From positions 36,766-100,765 of the forward strand of contig JAAYEC010000022.1 in NCBI GenBank assembly GCA_012728915.1: a stretch of DNA of 64,000 nt. Direction: 5' to 3'. The translations under genes and the position numbers were made by a program. Position 1 is the first letter of the stretch. Every line of letters starts with the position of its first letter. Shown here one piece after another: positions 51,292-60,269 of the stretch. The notes below the pieces were generated by a model. The model saw nothing but the letters and a program-made list of their open reading frames with translations. It was not told the origin of the DNA and did not search any database. The DNA is from Deltaproteobacteria bacterium. Its GTDB lineage: Bacteria; Desulfobacterota; Syntrophia; Syntrophales; UBA2192.

Positions 51292-52737
51292 TCACTCCCC
51301 TTCGTCGAAGGCTTCGATCTTCTTTTCGCCCTCCACCGGTCCTTTCCCCGTGAGGCTCTCCGGGGCAGGGACGGGCACATCGACGGGCTTGATGAACTTT
51401 GCCGTCACGTCCCGCGTGCGGAGAACGGCGAGCTTGTCGAAAAGAAAGAAGAACTTGTCCTCCAGCTCCTTGCCGATCCCGCGGAGGACATCGGGCGGGA
51501 GGTTCCAGATCTCCTTCTTGAAGGGACCGAAGCCCTTCTTGCGCGTCTTGTAGATAAACTGCTCGTCCGTGTCCCGGGCGCCCTTCTCCCCGGCGAGTTC
51601 TTTCCGGATGTACTCGTAGATCCTCTCCCTCAGCGGGGCCGGGAAATGAACGCTGTCGTAGATCATGTTCTGGAAGGCCGTGGCCAGGTGAACCTCGGCG
51701 GCCCCTCGTTTCGGGAAGTGGTCGAAGGCCTCGTCGGGAAGGGTCGACGCCCCGTGCTGGACGGCGCCCGACATGCCGAATTCCCTGCGGGCCGCCTCGG
51801 ACAGGGTCTGCAGGGTGTCGAAGTCGAGCTTCACCGTGGCGATGCTCCCGTCGGGCAGCACGACACCCCCGTGGGAGGTCCCCGTCTGGATGCTGATCTT
51901 GCTGATCCCCTTGAGGTCCTTGCCGTGCCTGCCGAGTTCCTCGAGGTAGCCGTTCATGAAGGCCCGCAGCTCGCCGACGGTGCTGTTCTTGCGGCCCACC
52001 TCGCCGATCTCCCCGCCCACGGACACCTCCACGCCCCGGGGCTGGATCCGGCGGATGAACGCCGTGATGTCGGCGGCGATCGTGAAGTTGTCCCGCTGTT
52101 GCTCCGTCTCGGTGGGCTTGCCCAGGTCCACGACGGTGGAGGAGTCGATGTCGATGTTGTAGAAGCCCGCCTCGACGGCCTCGCGGACGAGTTCCTTCAC
52201 CGAATCGATTTCCTTCTGCGGCTCCGTGGCGAACCTCTTCACGCCGATCTGAAAGTGGTCCCCCTGCAGGAAGAGGGGTCCTCGCCAGCCCGTCTTGATC
52301 GCCGCGGCCGTGACGGCGCAGGCGTACTCGGCGGGGCGCTGCTCGGTGTAGCCGATCTCGGAGCGCGCGATCTCGAAAATGATGGGTCCCACGCCGCCCC
52401 TGAGGCCCGCCCGGAAGATGGCCTGTGCCGTATCGTAGGTCAGCCCCCGGATGTTGATGGCCGGCACGGTGAAGCCCTTCGCGTCGCCCCGGCCCATGGC
52501 CTCGTAGAGAGACTGGATGGAGGAAGGGAGCACGCCGAGCATGACGCCGGCCCGCCGGACGAGCCAGCGGGCGGCCTGCCTGACCCCCGCATCGTCCGAC
52601 AGGACAGCCGAGTAGACGAGATGGTCGATGAGCGAGCCCCGAAGCTTTTTCTCGTCGAGGACCCGGACATTGTCCCCCTCGATCTTCAGGATGCCTTCGA
52701 TCGCTTTCCTGAGCTGGTCGACACTGCTGAAAATCAT
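51292..52737 (-). CDS. Class II fructose-bisphosphate aldolase, long form
   Basis: 481 residues, longer than the usual 280-360. An N-terminal helical extension (about 1-85) comes before the class II barrel: FTVPAINIRGLTYDTAQAIF, the zinc-site segments LFLQGDHFQ, GTSHGGVVLP and VQHGASTLPDEAF, and a C-terminal extension (about 400-481). It splits or forms fructose-1,6-bisphosphate. The ATG at 52737 follows GGGGGAGAAGC. It lies 23 bases after fbp on the same strand, so the pair would run gluconeogenesis from triose phosphates to fructose-6-phosphate. A tagatose-bisphosphate aldolase cannot be excluded from sequence alone. Confidence 0.85.
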   Translation of the reverse strand: MIFSSVDQLRKAIEGILKIEGDNVRVLDEKKLRGSLIDHLVYSAVLSDDAGVRQAARWLVRRAGVMLGVLPSSIQSLYEAMGRGDAKGFTVPAINIRGLTYDTAQAIFRAGLRGGVGPIIFEIARSEIGYTEQRPAEYACAVTAAAIKTGWRGPLFLQGDHFQIGVKRFATEPQKEIDSVKELVREAVEAGFYNIDIDSSTVVDLGKPTETEQQRDNFTIAADITAFIRRIQPRGVEVSVGGEIGEVGRKNSTVGELRAFMNGYLEELGRHGKDLKGISKISIQTGTSHGGVVLPDGSIATVKLDFDTLQTLSEAARREFGMSGAVQHGASTLPDEAFDHFPKRGAAEVHLATAFQNMIYDSVHFPAPLRERIYEYIRKELAGEKGARDTDEQFIYKTRKKGFGPFKKEIWNLPPDVLRGIGKELEDKFFFLFDKLAVLRTRDVTAKFIKPVDVPVPAPESLTGKGPVEGEKKIEAFDEGE

Positions 52738-52760
52738 GCTTCTCCCCCGTGTGTGGTCGT

Positions 52761-53708
52761 TCAGGACAGGAACTCCCGCGCCTTGTCCACTTCGTAGCGG
52801 CTTCCGATGTAGATCGGCGCCCGGTGGTCGAGGCCGTCGGGCCTGATGGCCAGGATGTCCAGCCGGCCGTCCGTGGCCATGCCGCCGGCCTGTTCGGTCA
52901 GGAAGGCCATGGGCTGCAGTTCGAAGATCAGGCGGAGCTTTCCCCTGGGGTCTTTCTTTGTGCCTGGATAGGTGAAGACCCCGCCCCGCTTGATGAGGAT
53001 CTGGTTGATGTCGGGAACGAAGCCGCCGCTGTAGCGCAGCTTGTAGCCCTCGCCCTCGAGGGTCTCGACGAATTTCAGGTGCCCGGGGAACCAGTCCTTG
53101 CGAAGGCCGCCCAGGCTGTAGATGGAGCCCTTTTCGTCGAGGGTGATGTTCTCCTCGGACAGGACGTACTCCCCCTCGCGGTTGAGGACGAACTCGTGGG
53201 TTCCCTTGCCGGCCGAGTAGACCATCGTGATCAGGGGCCCGTAGGTGATGTACATGGCGCCCACCATGGTCTGGCGTCCCTCGGCGGCCAGCGGCGAGTC
53301 CCGGTGGATGCCGATGATCGTCCCGATCGCGAGGTTCGTGTCCACGAGCGACGAGCCGTCGAGGGGATCGGCCGTGACATGGTACTTGCTGGAGGGGGCC
53401 TCGTAGGGTACGATGCAGTCCAGTTCCTCGGAACAGTAGGTCTTCACGAACCCCGAGTACTGGAGCTGGTTCTGCAGGATGATGTCCGCACTCTTGTCGA
53501 GGGCGAGCTGCTCGTCGCCGTGGATGTTGCGCAGCCCCGCCAGCTTGCGGTTCGATTCGTGGATCTTCGCCGAGATGTATTTCCCCGTGACGGCGATCTG
53601 CCAGATGAGCCGCCGAAGCTCCATTTCGATGCCCGCCATCCACATGTGGCGGCGCAGATCGACGATGAACCGGGTGTAGTCCGATATGTTTCTCGCGTTG
53701 TGTCCCAT
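52761..53708 (-). CDS. fbp: Class I fructose-1,6-bisphosphatase
   Basis: 315 residues. The metal-binding DPLDGSSLVDTNLAIGTIIG, the upstream EELD and the substrate-binding YSGGFVPDINQILIKRGGVF match class I FBPase; the C-terminal LQPMAFLTEQAGG is also typical. It is the committed step of gluconeogenesis. GAGAGGAACGG precedes the ATG. First gene of the fbp-fba pair, divergent from the DUF3024 gene. Confidence 0.95.
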   Translation of the reverse strand: MGHNARNISDYTRFIVDLRRHMWMAGIEMELRRLIWQIAVTGKYISAKIHESNRKLAGLRNIHGDEQLALDKSADIILQNQLQYSGFVKTYCSEELDCIVPYEAPSSKYHVTADPLDGSSLVDTNLAIGTIIGIHRDSPLAAEGRQTMVGAMYITYGPLITMVYSAGKGTHEFVLNREGEYVLSEENITLDEKGSIYSLGGLRKDWFPGHLKFVETLEGEGYKLRYSGGFVPDINQILIKRGGVFTYPGTKKDPRGKLRLIFELQPMAFLTEQAGGMATDGRLDILAIRPDGLDHRAPIYIGSRYEVDKAREFLS

Positions 53709-53840
53709 CGGCCGTTCCTCTCGCTCAAGTCAGGAGGATGGTAAACAATTCGTGCCCTTTTTGACAAGGAAATTCTGCCCCCGGCGTCTCCGTTTCGGCC
53801 CCGGCGGATTTGTGATATGAAGATCGCAGGGGGCCGGGGG

Positions 53841-54191
53841 ATGGCGATTCCGGAATTCACCCTGCGGCTGGTCAACCGGAAGCTCCGCGAGTACTGCGAG
53901 GGGCGGGCACACGAGGCGCTGTCCCATCGGGTCTGTCTGGGCTGGGCCGTCGAGGGCGAAAGCGTGACGCTCTTCGAGGAGCGCCGGGGCCTGCTGGACG
54001 CGGCGACGCGGGTGCGCCTGGACACGGCCCGGTTCCGGTTCGATCCACGGACAGGCAAATGGAAGCTCTACTACAGGGGCACCGGCCCGGCGTGGCATGC
54101 CTACTATCTCAAGCCCCGGGCGGATTTCGAGACCCTGCTGAGGGAAGTCGATGAAGACCCTGTGCGCGTCTTCGGGTGGGGCCGGGGGTAA
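53841..54191 (+). CDS. DUF3024 family protein
   Basis: 116 residues from the ATG at 53841 (an ATG at 53817 in the same frame is less likely, since GGGGGCCGGGGG lies directly before 53841). The run HRVCLGWAVEGESVTLFEER, then FRFDPRTGKWKLYYRG and WHAYYLKPRADFETLLREV is typical of DUF3024, a small family of unknown function. The last 41 bases overlap the start of the ABC ATPase gene, so the two are translated together. Confidence 0.78.
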   Translation: MAIPEFTLRLVNRKLREYCEGRAHEALSHRVCLGWAVEGESVTLFEERRGLLDAATRVRLDTARFRFDPRTGKWKLYYRGTGPAWHAYYLKPRADFETLLREVDEDPVRVFGWGRG

Positions 54192-55674
54192 GAGCCCCTC
54201 CTCCCCGGGGGACCCCTTGATCACGATCGACGATGTGACGGTGCGCGTGCGCGACCGGTTTATCCTGCCCGGCACGACCTGGGAGATCCGCGCCGGGGAA
54301 AGCTGGGCTGTCCTGGGGCCCAACGGGGCAGGCAAGACGTCGCTTGCCCGCCTCCTGGTGGACGACGTTCCAACCGCCCGGGGAAGGATCGTGCGGCACC
54401 ATCCCGACGCCGCCCGCGAACGGATCGGCTGGGTGTCGCCGGAGCTCCAGGAGTGGCTCCTCGGCCTCGAGGAGAACCGCGTCGCGGAAGGAGGCTGCTA
54501 CGGCCGGGGCGGCGCCCCCGAGACGGCGCGCGAGACCATCCTCTCGGGACTCCCCGCGTGCAGGGGCGGCAGCCGTCGATACGGGCGGCTGATCGGGCGG
54601 CTGGGGCTGGGATCCCTCCAGCACCGTCCGATGCGCGGCCTCTCGGCGGGCGAGCTGCGCAAGGTGCTCATCGCCCGGGCCCTGATAAAGAGCCCCCGGC
54701 TCGTCGTTCTCGACGAACCCTTCGGCGGCATCGACGCCGCCTCGCGCGAGGAACTCACGAGGCTGTTCGAGGACCTCATGGCGGGGGGCGTCCAGCTCGT
54801 CCTCGTGACCCACCGGGTCGACGAGATCCCCCCGGGCATCGGCCGTGTCCTGTGCGTGCGGGACGGCCGGGCCGTCCTCCAGGGCCCGCGCGAACGGATC
54901 CTTGCCGAGTGGGCGCGACTGACCGCAGACGACGGAACCCCGCCCCCCCTGCCTGCCTGCCCGGCCGGCCGGGGCGAAACGGCGCCCGACGTCCTTCTGG
55001 AGATGAAAGGGGTACGCGTCGCATTCGGCGACGTCACCGTCTTTGACGGGTTCGACTGGACCGTGAGGCGCGGCGAGAACTGGGCCGTGCTGGGGCCCAA
55101 CGGCGCGGGCAAGACCACCCTGCTGAGCCTGATCACCGGCGACAACCTCCAGGGCTATGCCAACGAGATCCGGCTCTTCGGCATGCTCAAGGGCTCCGGT
55201 GAGACGGTGTGGGACATCCGGAAGAAAATCGGCGTGGTCTCCCCGGAGCTGCAGGGGCGTTATCGCCGGGGGATCCGGGTCCGCGACGTGGTGGCCTCCG
55301 GTCTTTTCGATTCCATCGGCCTTTACCGCCGCCTCTGCCCCGGGGACCGGGAGCGGGTGGAGGAGTGGATGGATCTGCTGGGCATCCTGCCCCTGGCGGA
55401 ACGGGCCTTCGACGGTCTTTCCTATGGAGAGAGGCGGATGGCGCTCATCGCCCGGGCGATGGTGAAGTCGCCCCTGCTGCTCGTCCTCGACGAGCCCTGC
55501 CAGGGCCTGGACGCGGCCAATCGCAGGCGCATGCTGCGGCTCATCGACCGCATCGGCGGCGCGACGGGCACGCGGGTCCTCTATGTGAGCCACTACGAGG
55601 ACGAGATCCCCTCATGCATCAACCGCATCCTGCGCCTCGAGAGGCCGAACCGGAAGGGGGGTGCCCCATGCTGA
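54151..55674 (+). CDS. Double ABC ATPase, ModF/PhrA-like
   Basis: 507 residues with two complete ABC domains in tandem and no membrane part. First: WAVLGPNGAGKTSLARLLVD, signature LSAGELRKVLIARAL, Walker B LVVLDEPFGGID. Second: WAVLGPNGAGKTTLLSLITG, signature LSYGERRMALIARAM, Walker B LLVLDEPCQGLD. The H-loop residues (TH, SH) are present in both. The ENWAVLGPNGAGKT and GDNLQGYANEIRLFG blocks are ModF-like. ModF is linked to molybdate uptake in E. coli, but its job is unclear, and no modABC genes are seen here. The ATG at 54151 follows GAGGGAAGTCG inside the DUF3024 gene. Confidence 0.85.
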   Translation: MKTLCASSGGAGGKSPSSPGDPLITIDDVTVRVRDRFILPGTTWEIRAGESWAVLGPNGAGKTSLARLLVDDVPTARGRIVRHHPDAARERIGWVSPELQEWLLGLEENRVAEGGCYGRGGAPETARETILSGLPACRGGSRRYGRLIGRLGLGSLQHRPMRGLSAGELRKVLIARALIKSPRLVVLDEPFGGIDAASREELTRLFEDLMAGGVQLVLVTHRVDEIPPGIGRVLCVRDGRAVLQGPRERILAEWARLTADDGTPPPLPACPAGRGETAPDVLLEMKGVRVAFGDVTVFDGFDWTVRRGENWAVLGPNGAGKTTLLSLITGDNLQGYANEIRLFGMLKGSGETVWDIRKKIGVVSPELQGRYRRGIRVRDVVASGLFDSIGLYRRLCPGDRERVEEWMDLLGILPLAERAFDGLSYGERRMALIARAMVKSPLLLVLDEPCQGLDAANRRRMLRLIDRIGGATGTRVLYVSHYEDEIPSCINRILRLERPNRKGGAPC

Positions 55675-55967
55675 TCGAGGACCGGAAGGCCTGGCCCTGC
55701 GTCGGTTGCGGCTACTGCTGCGTGAACCAGCGGTGCAGCTTCGGGGTGGCACGTCACCCGGGTGCGCAGAGCGGTCTATGCCCGGAGCTCGAGTGGACGG
55801 GCGCGCGTTACGTCTGCCGCCTGATGATGCCGCCGAGCGACATCGCCGACTTCGTGAAGCGGCAACTCCGGGCGGGCGAAGGCTGTGTGTCGTTCGAGAA
55901 CCCCTGGCGCCGGGACGTCCGGCAGAGGGCCCGGGAGGAGGCGGAAGCCGTCGGCAAAAAGAAATGA
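55668..55967 (+). CDS. Small Cys-cluster protein (YkgJ-like)
   Basis: 99 residues. A Cys-rich N-terminus, CVGCGYCCVNQRCSFG, with further C-x-C-type positions (LCPEL, VCRLMM, GCVSF) suggests a bound Zn or Fe-S cluster, as in YkgJ/UPF0153-type proteins. The C-terminus is charged. The ATG at 55668 overlaps the ABC ATPase stop (ATGCTGA), so DUF3024, ABC ATPase and this gene form a tight trio. Function unknown. Confidence 0.7.
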   Translation: MLIEDRKAWPCVGCGYCCVNQRCSFGVARHPGAQSGLCPELEWTGARYVCRLMMPPSDIADFVKRQLRAGEGCVSFENPWRRDVRQRAREEAEAVGKKK

Positions 55968-56099
55968 CCTGCCGGGGTCCCGATACCCCATTCGGCCGGT
56001 CCCGGGCGTTTTCGCGATCCCGGTCGGCCCTTCGCAGGGATCATCCGTCGCCGGACGGGAACCCCGTCCCCCGTCTCTCGTCCCTCAGCCCCATGCCGC

Positions 56100-56228
56100 T
56101 CACTTCGCCAGGAACCCCCCGTCATTGACGAGCACGTGTCCCGTCATATAGGCCGAGGCATCGGAGGCCAGAAAGACGGCCACGCCTTTCATGTCGTCCG
56201 CATCCCCGGCTGCGCCCCCCCCGTGCAT
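56100..56228 (-). pseudogene. C-terminal fragment of a short-chain dehydrogenase/reductase
   Basis: The minus-strand frame ends ...DDMKGVAVFLASDASAYMTG followed by HVLVNDGGFLAK and a stop, the invariant C-terminal block of SDR enzymes of the FabG/gluconate-dehydrogenase kind. Upstream there are only about 12 more codons before the ACT gene ends 22 bases away, so the Rossmann fold and catalytic YxxxK are gone. The ATG at 56228 has no ribosome site. A remnant left by deletion. Confidence 0.8.
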
Positions 56229-56250
56229 CTGCGGTTCGGTTGGACGGCGT

Positions 56251-56646
56251 CTACTTCTTCAGCGCCCGGAGGATCTTCTTGTCGTCGGCCGTCTTGAACA
56301 CGACGGTCATCCTGCCCTTTGCGGGGCTCACGTAGACGTACTGGATGTCGACGTCGGCCTCGGAGACCTTCCTGGCCACCTTCTGCAGCTGTCCCGGCCT
56401 GTTGGGCAGCTCCACGGCGATCACCTCTTCCGTCTTCACCTCGGCGCCCATCTGGGTCAGGATCTTTTTCGCCTTGGCGTTGTTGTCGGTCACGATCATG
56501 AAGACGCCTTCCGGGCCTCTCCCGTAGGCGCAGAGGGCCTCGATGTTGATCTTCCCGTTTGCCAGGAACGTGGTGAGCTCGGACAGCAGTCCCACCCGGT
56601 TGGGCACGACGAAGGCCAGCTGCTTGAGTTTCATGATCTTGAACAT
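56251..56646 (-). CDS. Tandem ACT-domain protein
   Basis: 131 residues made of two ACT domains: KLKQLAFVVPNRVGLLSELT and IAVELPNRPGQLQKVARKVS, each beta-alpha-beta-beta-alpha-beta. Such stand-alone ACT proteins bind amino acids and act as regulators; many in Desulfobacterota lie next to CoA-ligase genes, although none is seen here. GGGAGGGCCCGG precedes the ATG. It lies 23 bases after the DUF3141 gene on the same strand and just before the SDR fragment. Confidence 0.87.
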   Translation of the reverse strand: MFKIMKLKQLAFVVPNRVGLLSELTTFLANGKINIEALCAYGRGPEGVFMIVTDNNAKAKKILTQMGAEVKTEEVIAVELPNRPGQLQKVARKVSEADVDIQYVYVSPAKGRMTVVFKTADDKKILRALKK

Positions 56647-56669
56647 TTCCGGGCCCTCCCTTTTTTCTC

Positions 56670-58910
56670 CTACATACGGTTCCCACTCCGGAATTTCAAG
56701 AGTTTATTCTCCGGCCCGGCGTGATCGATCCCGAGACCGCGGGCGATCCTGCCGAGCATGGCCTTTTCCTCCTCCCGGTACGAGCCGTCGGCCAGCGCGA
56801 TGCGGCGGGCCAGGGCCAGGGCCTCGTCCCGGTCGTTCTCGTCGGGGATCAGCCCGGAGAGCGCGGCAAGCGCCTGCTCCTCTCCGGCCTCCAGGATGCA
56901 GTACTGCTCCTTTACCATGCGGCGGAAGGCGGCAGGGCGAATCTTCTGCAGGACCCTGTGCGTCTTCGCGATCTCTTCGGCCACCGCGTAGTGCCTGTGC
57001 CCGATGACGCGTCCGGCCCGGGCCATGGCGATCATGGCCCGCACGAAACCCTCGGCGGGCCCGCCCCTGTCCGCGGCCTCGAGCCACCTCTGCCGGAGCC
57101 ACGTTTCGTAGTCCTTCCAGGACATCTCGAGCTCGTTCTCCCCGGTCATGGCCCTGATCGTGCCCGCCGCAATCGAGGAGTAGTGGAGCGCCTCGTGGCC
57201 GTACACCGCCCGGAACAGGGATTCCTGGCCCCGGTCGCGGCAGTCGCGGTAGAAGTTGAACCAGTCTTCGATGAAGCCCGACAGGGCCCTCTCGCAGGCG
57301 CTGAACGGATTTCCCTCGCGCGCGGCCTTTCGGTGCACCCGGACCTGCGCTGCCGCCGCTCCGAGATGGCGAAGCAGCGGGTTCATGTCGGAGACCGAGT
57401 AGCGCTGCAGCCTCAGGGGGTGGAGCCAGCGCGTCATCTCCGCCGAAAGCTCGGTGGTCCATGCCCTCACCCAAGGGCTCAGGAAGCTGCGGTACACCCG
57501 GTCGTTGAACTCGGAGACCTGCGCCACGACACCGAAGTCCTCCTCCGCCTCCGGGGGGTCGCCGAGCGCCGTGATGTCCTCCAGGGTCCTCTCCTCGAAA
57601 TGCGTCGTGTAGTCGCCCTTCGTCACGTCGCCCTCGATCACCATCTCGTAGAGGCCCGACGGCAGGAAGTCGATCATCTCGGAGCTGCGGATGATCTCCT
57701 TGTGCTCCTTTTTCGCCACGCTGGCCGCGACGAAGATGCCCAGGTGGCCGATGTCCTCGTGGATGATGTAGACGATGACCTGGCCGAGCCCCTTGATCTC
57801 GTCGATGGAACGGTACACGCGGGGGATCCAGGCGAGGGCCTGCTGCGGCGGCGTGATGTTGTCTCCCCTGGAGGCAAAGACCACGATGGGGCTCTGGATG
57901 TTCTTGAGGCTCAGGGGTTCCCCTTCGTGAAGCTCCAGCGTTCCCTGCTCGAGTTTGTTGCCCACGAAGAGGTTGCTCACGATGAAGTGGATCTCCTCGG
58001 CGTTCATGATGTAAAACCCGCCCCACCACTTCTCGAAGTTGAGGAACCGCTCCTCCTCCGTGTCGATCTCGGAGTAGACCCTGTAGTTCTTCGACCAGTA
58101 CGTGTTGGCCGGGTTGAGGGACTCGAAGTTCCAGACGAGGTGGGCCCCGTCGAACTTGCCGTTGCCCAGGTCGCAGAGCATCGAGGTGAGCCAGACGCCG
58201 CCCAGCATGCCCCCCCTGTAACGCATGGGGTTGACGCCCGACACGCCGGCCCAGTAGGACATGGGGGCCCCGTTGAGGATGAGCGGCCCCGCGATGTCGG
58301 GGCGGTCGGCGCAGAGCAGGGCCGAGGCCCAGCCCGCCTGGCAGTTGCCCATGATGGCGGGATTGCCCGACCCGGGGTGCCTGCGGACGACCTCCTCGAT
58401 GAACCGCTCCTCGGCCTCGACGACGTGCTTGAGCGTCTGGCCGGGCATGGGCTCCGTGTAGAAGAGGATGAAGTAGACCGGGTGGCCGTGGTCCAGGGCC
58501 ATGCCGATTTCGGAGTCGCGCTTCGAGCCCCCGATCCCGGGGCCGTGCCCCGCCCGCGGGTCGATGATCACGATGGGCCGCTTGGGGATCCCGGGGGCTC
58601 TGCGGCGGTCCGTCTTGCGGCGCTCGGCGCCTTGCCGGCAGCCCCTGTCCTCCAGCCTCCGGTCCACGATCCGCACGAGGGCGAAGTTCACGGGCCGCTC
58701 GAACATCCGCCCGTCGAGAATCATCTCGTAATGAAAGGTGAGGACGGGCGGCTGCCCGTTGCGGAGGTGCTCGATGTAATTGTTGCCGCGCTTGCGCAGG
58801 ACATCCCAGAAGAGGATCTGGCGCTGCGCCGCATCGAAGCCGTATTCCCAGGCATCGAAGAGCCACTTCGACGCCGAGCTCACCGGGTTGAACGGAATCC
58901 AGGTCGGCAT
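56670..58910 (-). CDS. DUF3141 protein, PHA-synthase-like alpha/beta hydrolase
   Basis: 746 residues. The N-terminal part (PTWIPFNPVSSASKWLFDAW, EYGFDAAQRQILFWDVLRKR) and an alpha/beta-hydrolase core with the nucleophile motif GNCQAGW (Cys about 190, as in PHA synthases, where it binds the growing polyester) identify DUF3141. A likely catalytic His is in HEDIGHLGIFVA and an Asp in ASRGDNITPPQQAL. The last ~80 residues resemble a TerB-like helical domain (LIPDENDRDEALALARRIAL). Whether it makes polyester is unknown; no phaC partner genes adjoin it. AAGGAG lies eight bases before the ATG at 58910; an ATG at 58916 is too close to it. Confidence 0.82.
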   Translation of the reverse strand: MPTWIPFNPVSSASKWLFDAWEYGFDAAQRQILFWDVLRKRGNNYIEHLRNGQPPVLTFHYEMILDGRMFERPVNFALVRIVDRRLEDRGCRQGAERRKTDRRRAPGIPKRPIVIIDPRAGHGPGIGGSKRDSEIGMALDHGHPVYFILFYTEPMPGQTLKHVVEAEERFIEEVVRRHPGSGNPAIMGNCQAGWASALLCADRPDIAGPLILNGAPMSYWAGVSGVNPMRYRGGMLGGVWLTSMLCDLGNGKFDGAHLVWNFESLNPANTYWSKNYRVYSEIDTEEERFLNFEKWWGGFYIMNAEEIHFIVSNLFVGNKLEQGTLELHEGEPLSLKNIQSPIVVFASRGDNITPPQQALAWIPRVYRSIDEIKGLGQVIVYIIHEDIGHLGIFVAASVAKKEHKEIIRSSEMIDFLPSGLYEMVIEGDVTKGDYTTHFEERTLEDITALGDPPEAEEDFGVVAQVSEFNDRVYRSFLSPWVRAWTTELSAEMTRWLHPLRLQRYSVSDMNPLLRHLGAAAAQVRVHRKAAREGNPFSACERALSGFIEDWFNFYRDCRDRGQESLFRAVYGHEALHYSSIAAGTIRAMTGENELEMSWKDYETWLRQRWLEAADRGGPAEGFVRAMIAMARAGRVIGHRHYAVAEEIAKTHRVLQKIRPAAFRRMVKEQYCILEAGEEQALAALSGLIPDENDRDEALALARRIALADGSYREEEKAMLGRIARGLGIDHAGPENKLLKFRSGNRM

Positions 58911-59102
58911 GTGCATAACTCCTTGTATTTTCGGTGATTATGACCAACGGGGAATCTGCAAGTTCCGGACCATGAGAGGACACCCCCGGCGTCCAGATAA
59001 GTTTTGCATTCCGGGATGAAAAGTGCCAAAAAGCAGAAAAACGGGTTGTCATGGCGGGTTGGCGTTTCAATCCGCCGCGGATTCGGAATCCCGGGGACCG
59101 AG

Positions 59103-60269
59103 ATGAAGGACACGGCAAAGACGCGGCAGCAGCTCATCGATGAGATCGCGGTCCTGCGCCGGAGAGTCGGGCAACTCGAGAAATCGGAGCTGCAGCGCGG
59201 CAGGGCGGAGGAAGCGTTGCGGGAGAACGAGGAGAAGTACCGCAATCTCGTCGAATCGACCCTGGATCTCATCTTTTTCGTCAACGCACGGGGCAACTAT
59301 ACCTACGTCAACCCCCGGTTCGAACGCGTCACGGGGTACGCCGCCGGGGAACTGGCCGGCCGGCCCTTTACCCACGTGGTCGCGCCGGAGTACATCGAGT
59401 CCACGATCGAGCGGTTCAGGCGGGGGATCCGCGGCGGGGACACCCCGCCCTACGAGGCGGAGCTGCTGCACAAGAGCGGGGAGCGGATCCCTGTGGAGTT
59501 TCTCGTCACGACCCGCTACGATGCCGGGGGCCGGGCGGCGGGACGGTTCGGCATCGGCCGCGACATCACGGAGAGGCGGAAGGTGGAAAAGACCCTGCGG
59601 GAGCAGCGGGAGCAGCTCCGGAGGCTCGCGGTGCAGCTCTCGGAGGCCGAGGAGGGCGAGCGCCGGCGGATTGCGCGGGAGCTGCACGACCAGGTGGGGC
59701 AGAACCTCACCGTCGTCGGGATCAATCTCAGTGTCCTGCGATCCCTGCTGCCCGCCGACGGCATGAACCCGGTGTCCGCTCGGCTGCTCGAGGATTCCGT
59801 GACGCTTGTCGAGCAGACCACGGAGTACACCCGCAGCCTCATGTCGGACCTGAGGCCGCCGGACATGGACGACTATGGCCTTGTCGCTGCCATCCGCTGG
59901 TACAGCGAGCGGTTCTCCCTGAGAACCGGTGTCGAAGTCCATATGGAGGGCAGGGAGATCCATCCCCGGCCCGCGGCAGTCGTCGAGAACAACCTCTTCC
60001 GCATCGTCCAGGAGGCGCTCACCAATATCGGCAAACACGCCCGCGCCGCGACGGTGCGGATCGGCATCGACGCGGCGGAGGGCCGGTTGCGGATCCGCGT
60101 CGAGGACGACGGTGCCGGTTTCGATCCGTCCCGGATCCGGAGGGCCGGAGAACACCACGGCTGGGGGCTCATGACCATGGCGGAGCGGGCCGAGGTGATC
60201 GGGGGGAGCTTTTCCATCGCGTCCCGGGCCGGGCAAGGGACCCTCGTGTCGGTGGAGGTGCCCCTGTGA
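59103..60269 (+). CDS. PAS sensor kinase of the NarX/DesK (HisKA_3) type
   Basis: 388 residues, cytoplasmic. A coiled N-terminus (RQQLIDEIAVLRRRVGQLEK) is followed by a PAS domain (about 42-165, YRNLVESTLDLIFFVNARGN), the HisKA_3 dimerisation box ERRRIARELHDQVGQNL with H195, and a short HATPase (VEDDGAGFD, GWGLMTMAERAEVIGG). The ATG at 59103 begins the family-typical N-terminus after GGGGACCGAG; the in-frame ATG at 59004 adds residues of poor quality. Its stop overlaps the GTG of the next gene, so kinase and regulator are coupled. Confidence 0.88.
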   Translation: MKDTAKTRQQLIDEIAVLRRRVGQLEKSELQRGRAEEALRENEEKYRNLVESTLDLIFFVNARGNYTYVNPRFERVTGYAAGELAGRPFTHVVAPEYIESTIERFRRGIRGGDTPPYEAELLHKSGERIPVEFLVTTRYDAGGRAAGRFGIGRDITERRKVEKTLREQREQLRRLAVQLSEAEEGERRRIARELHDQVGQNLTVVGINLSVLRSLLPADGMNPVSARLLEDSVTLVEQTTEYTRSLMSDLRPPDMDDYGLVAAIRWYSERFSLRTGVEVHMEGREIHPRPAAVVENNLFRIVQEALTNIGKHARAATVRIGIDAAEGRLRIRVEDDGAGFDPSRIRRAGEHHGWGLMTMAERAEVIGGSFSIASRAGQGTLVSVEVPL

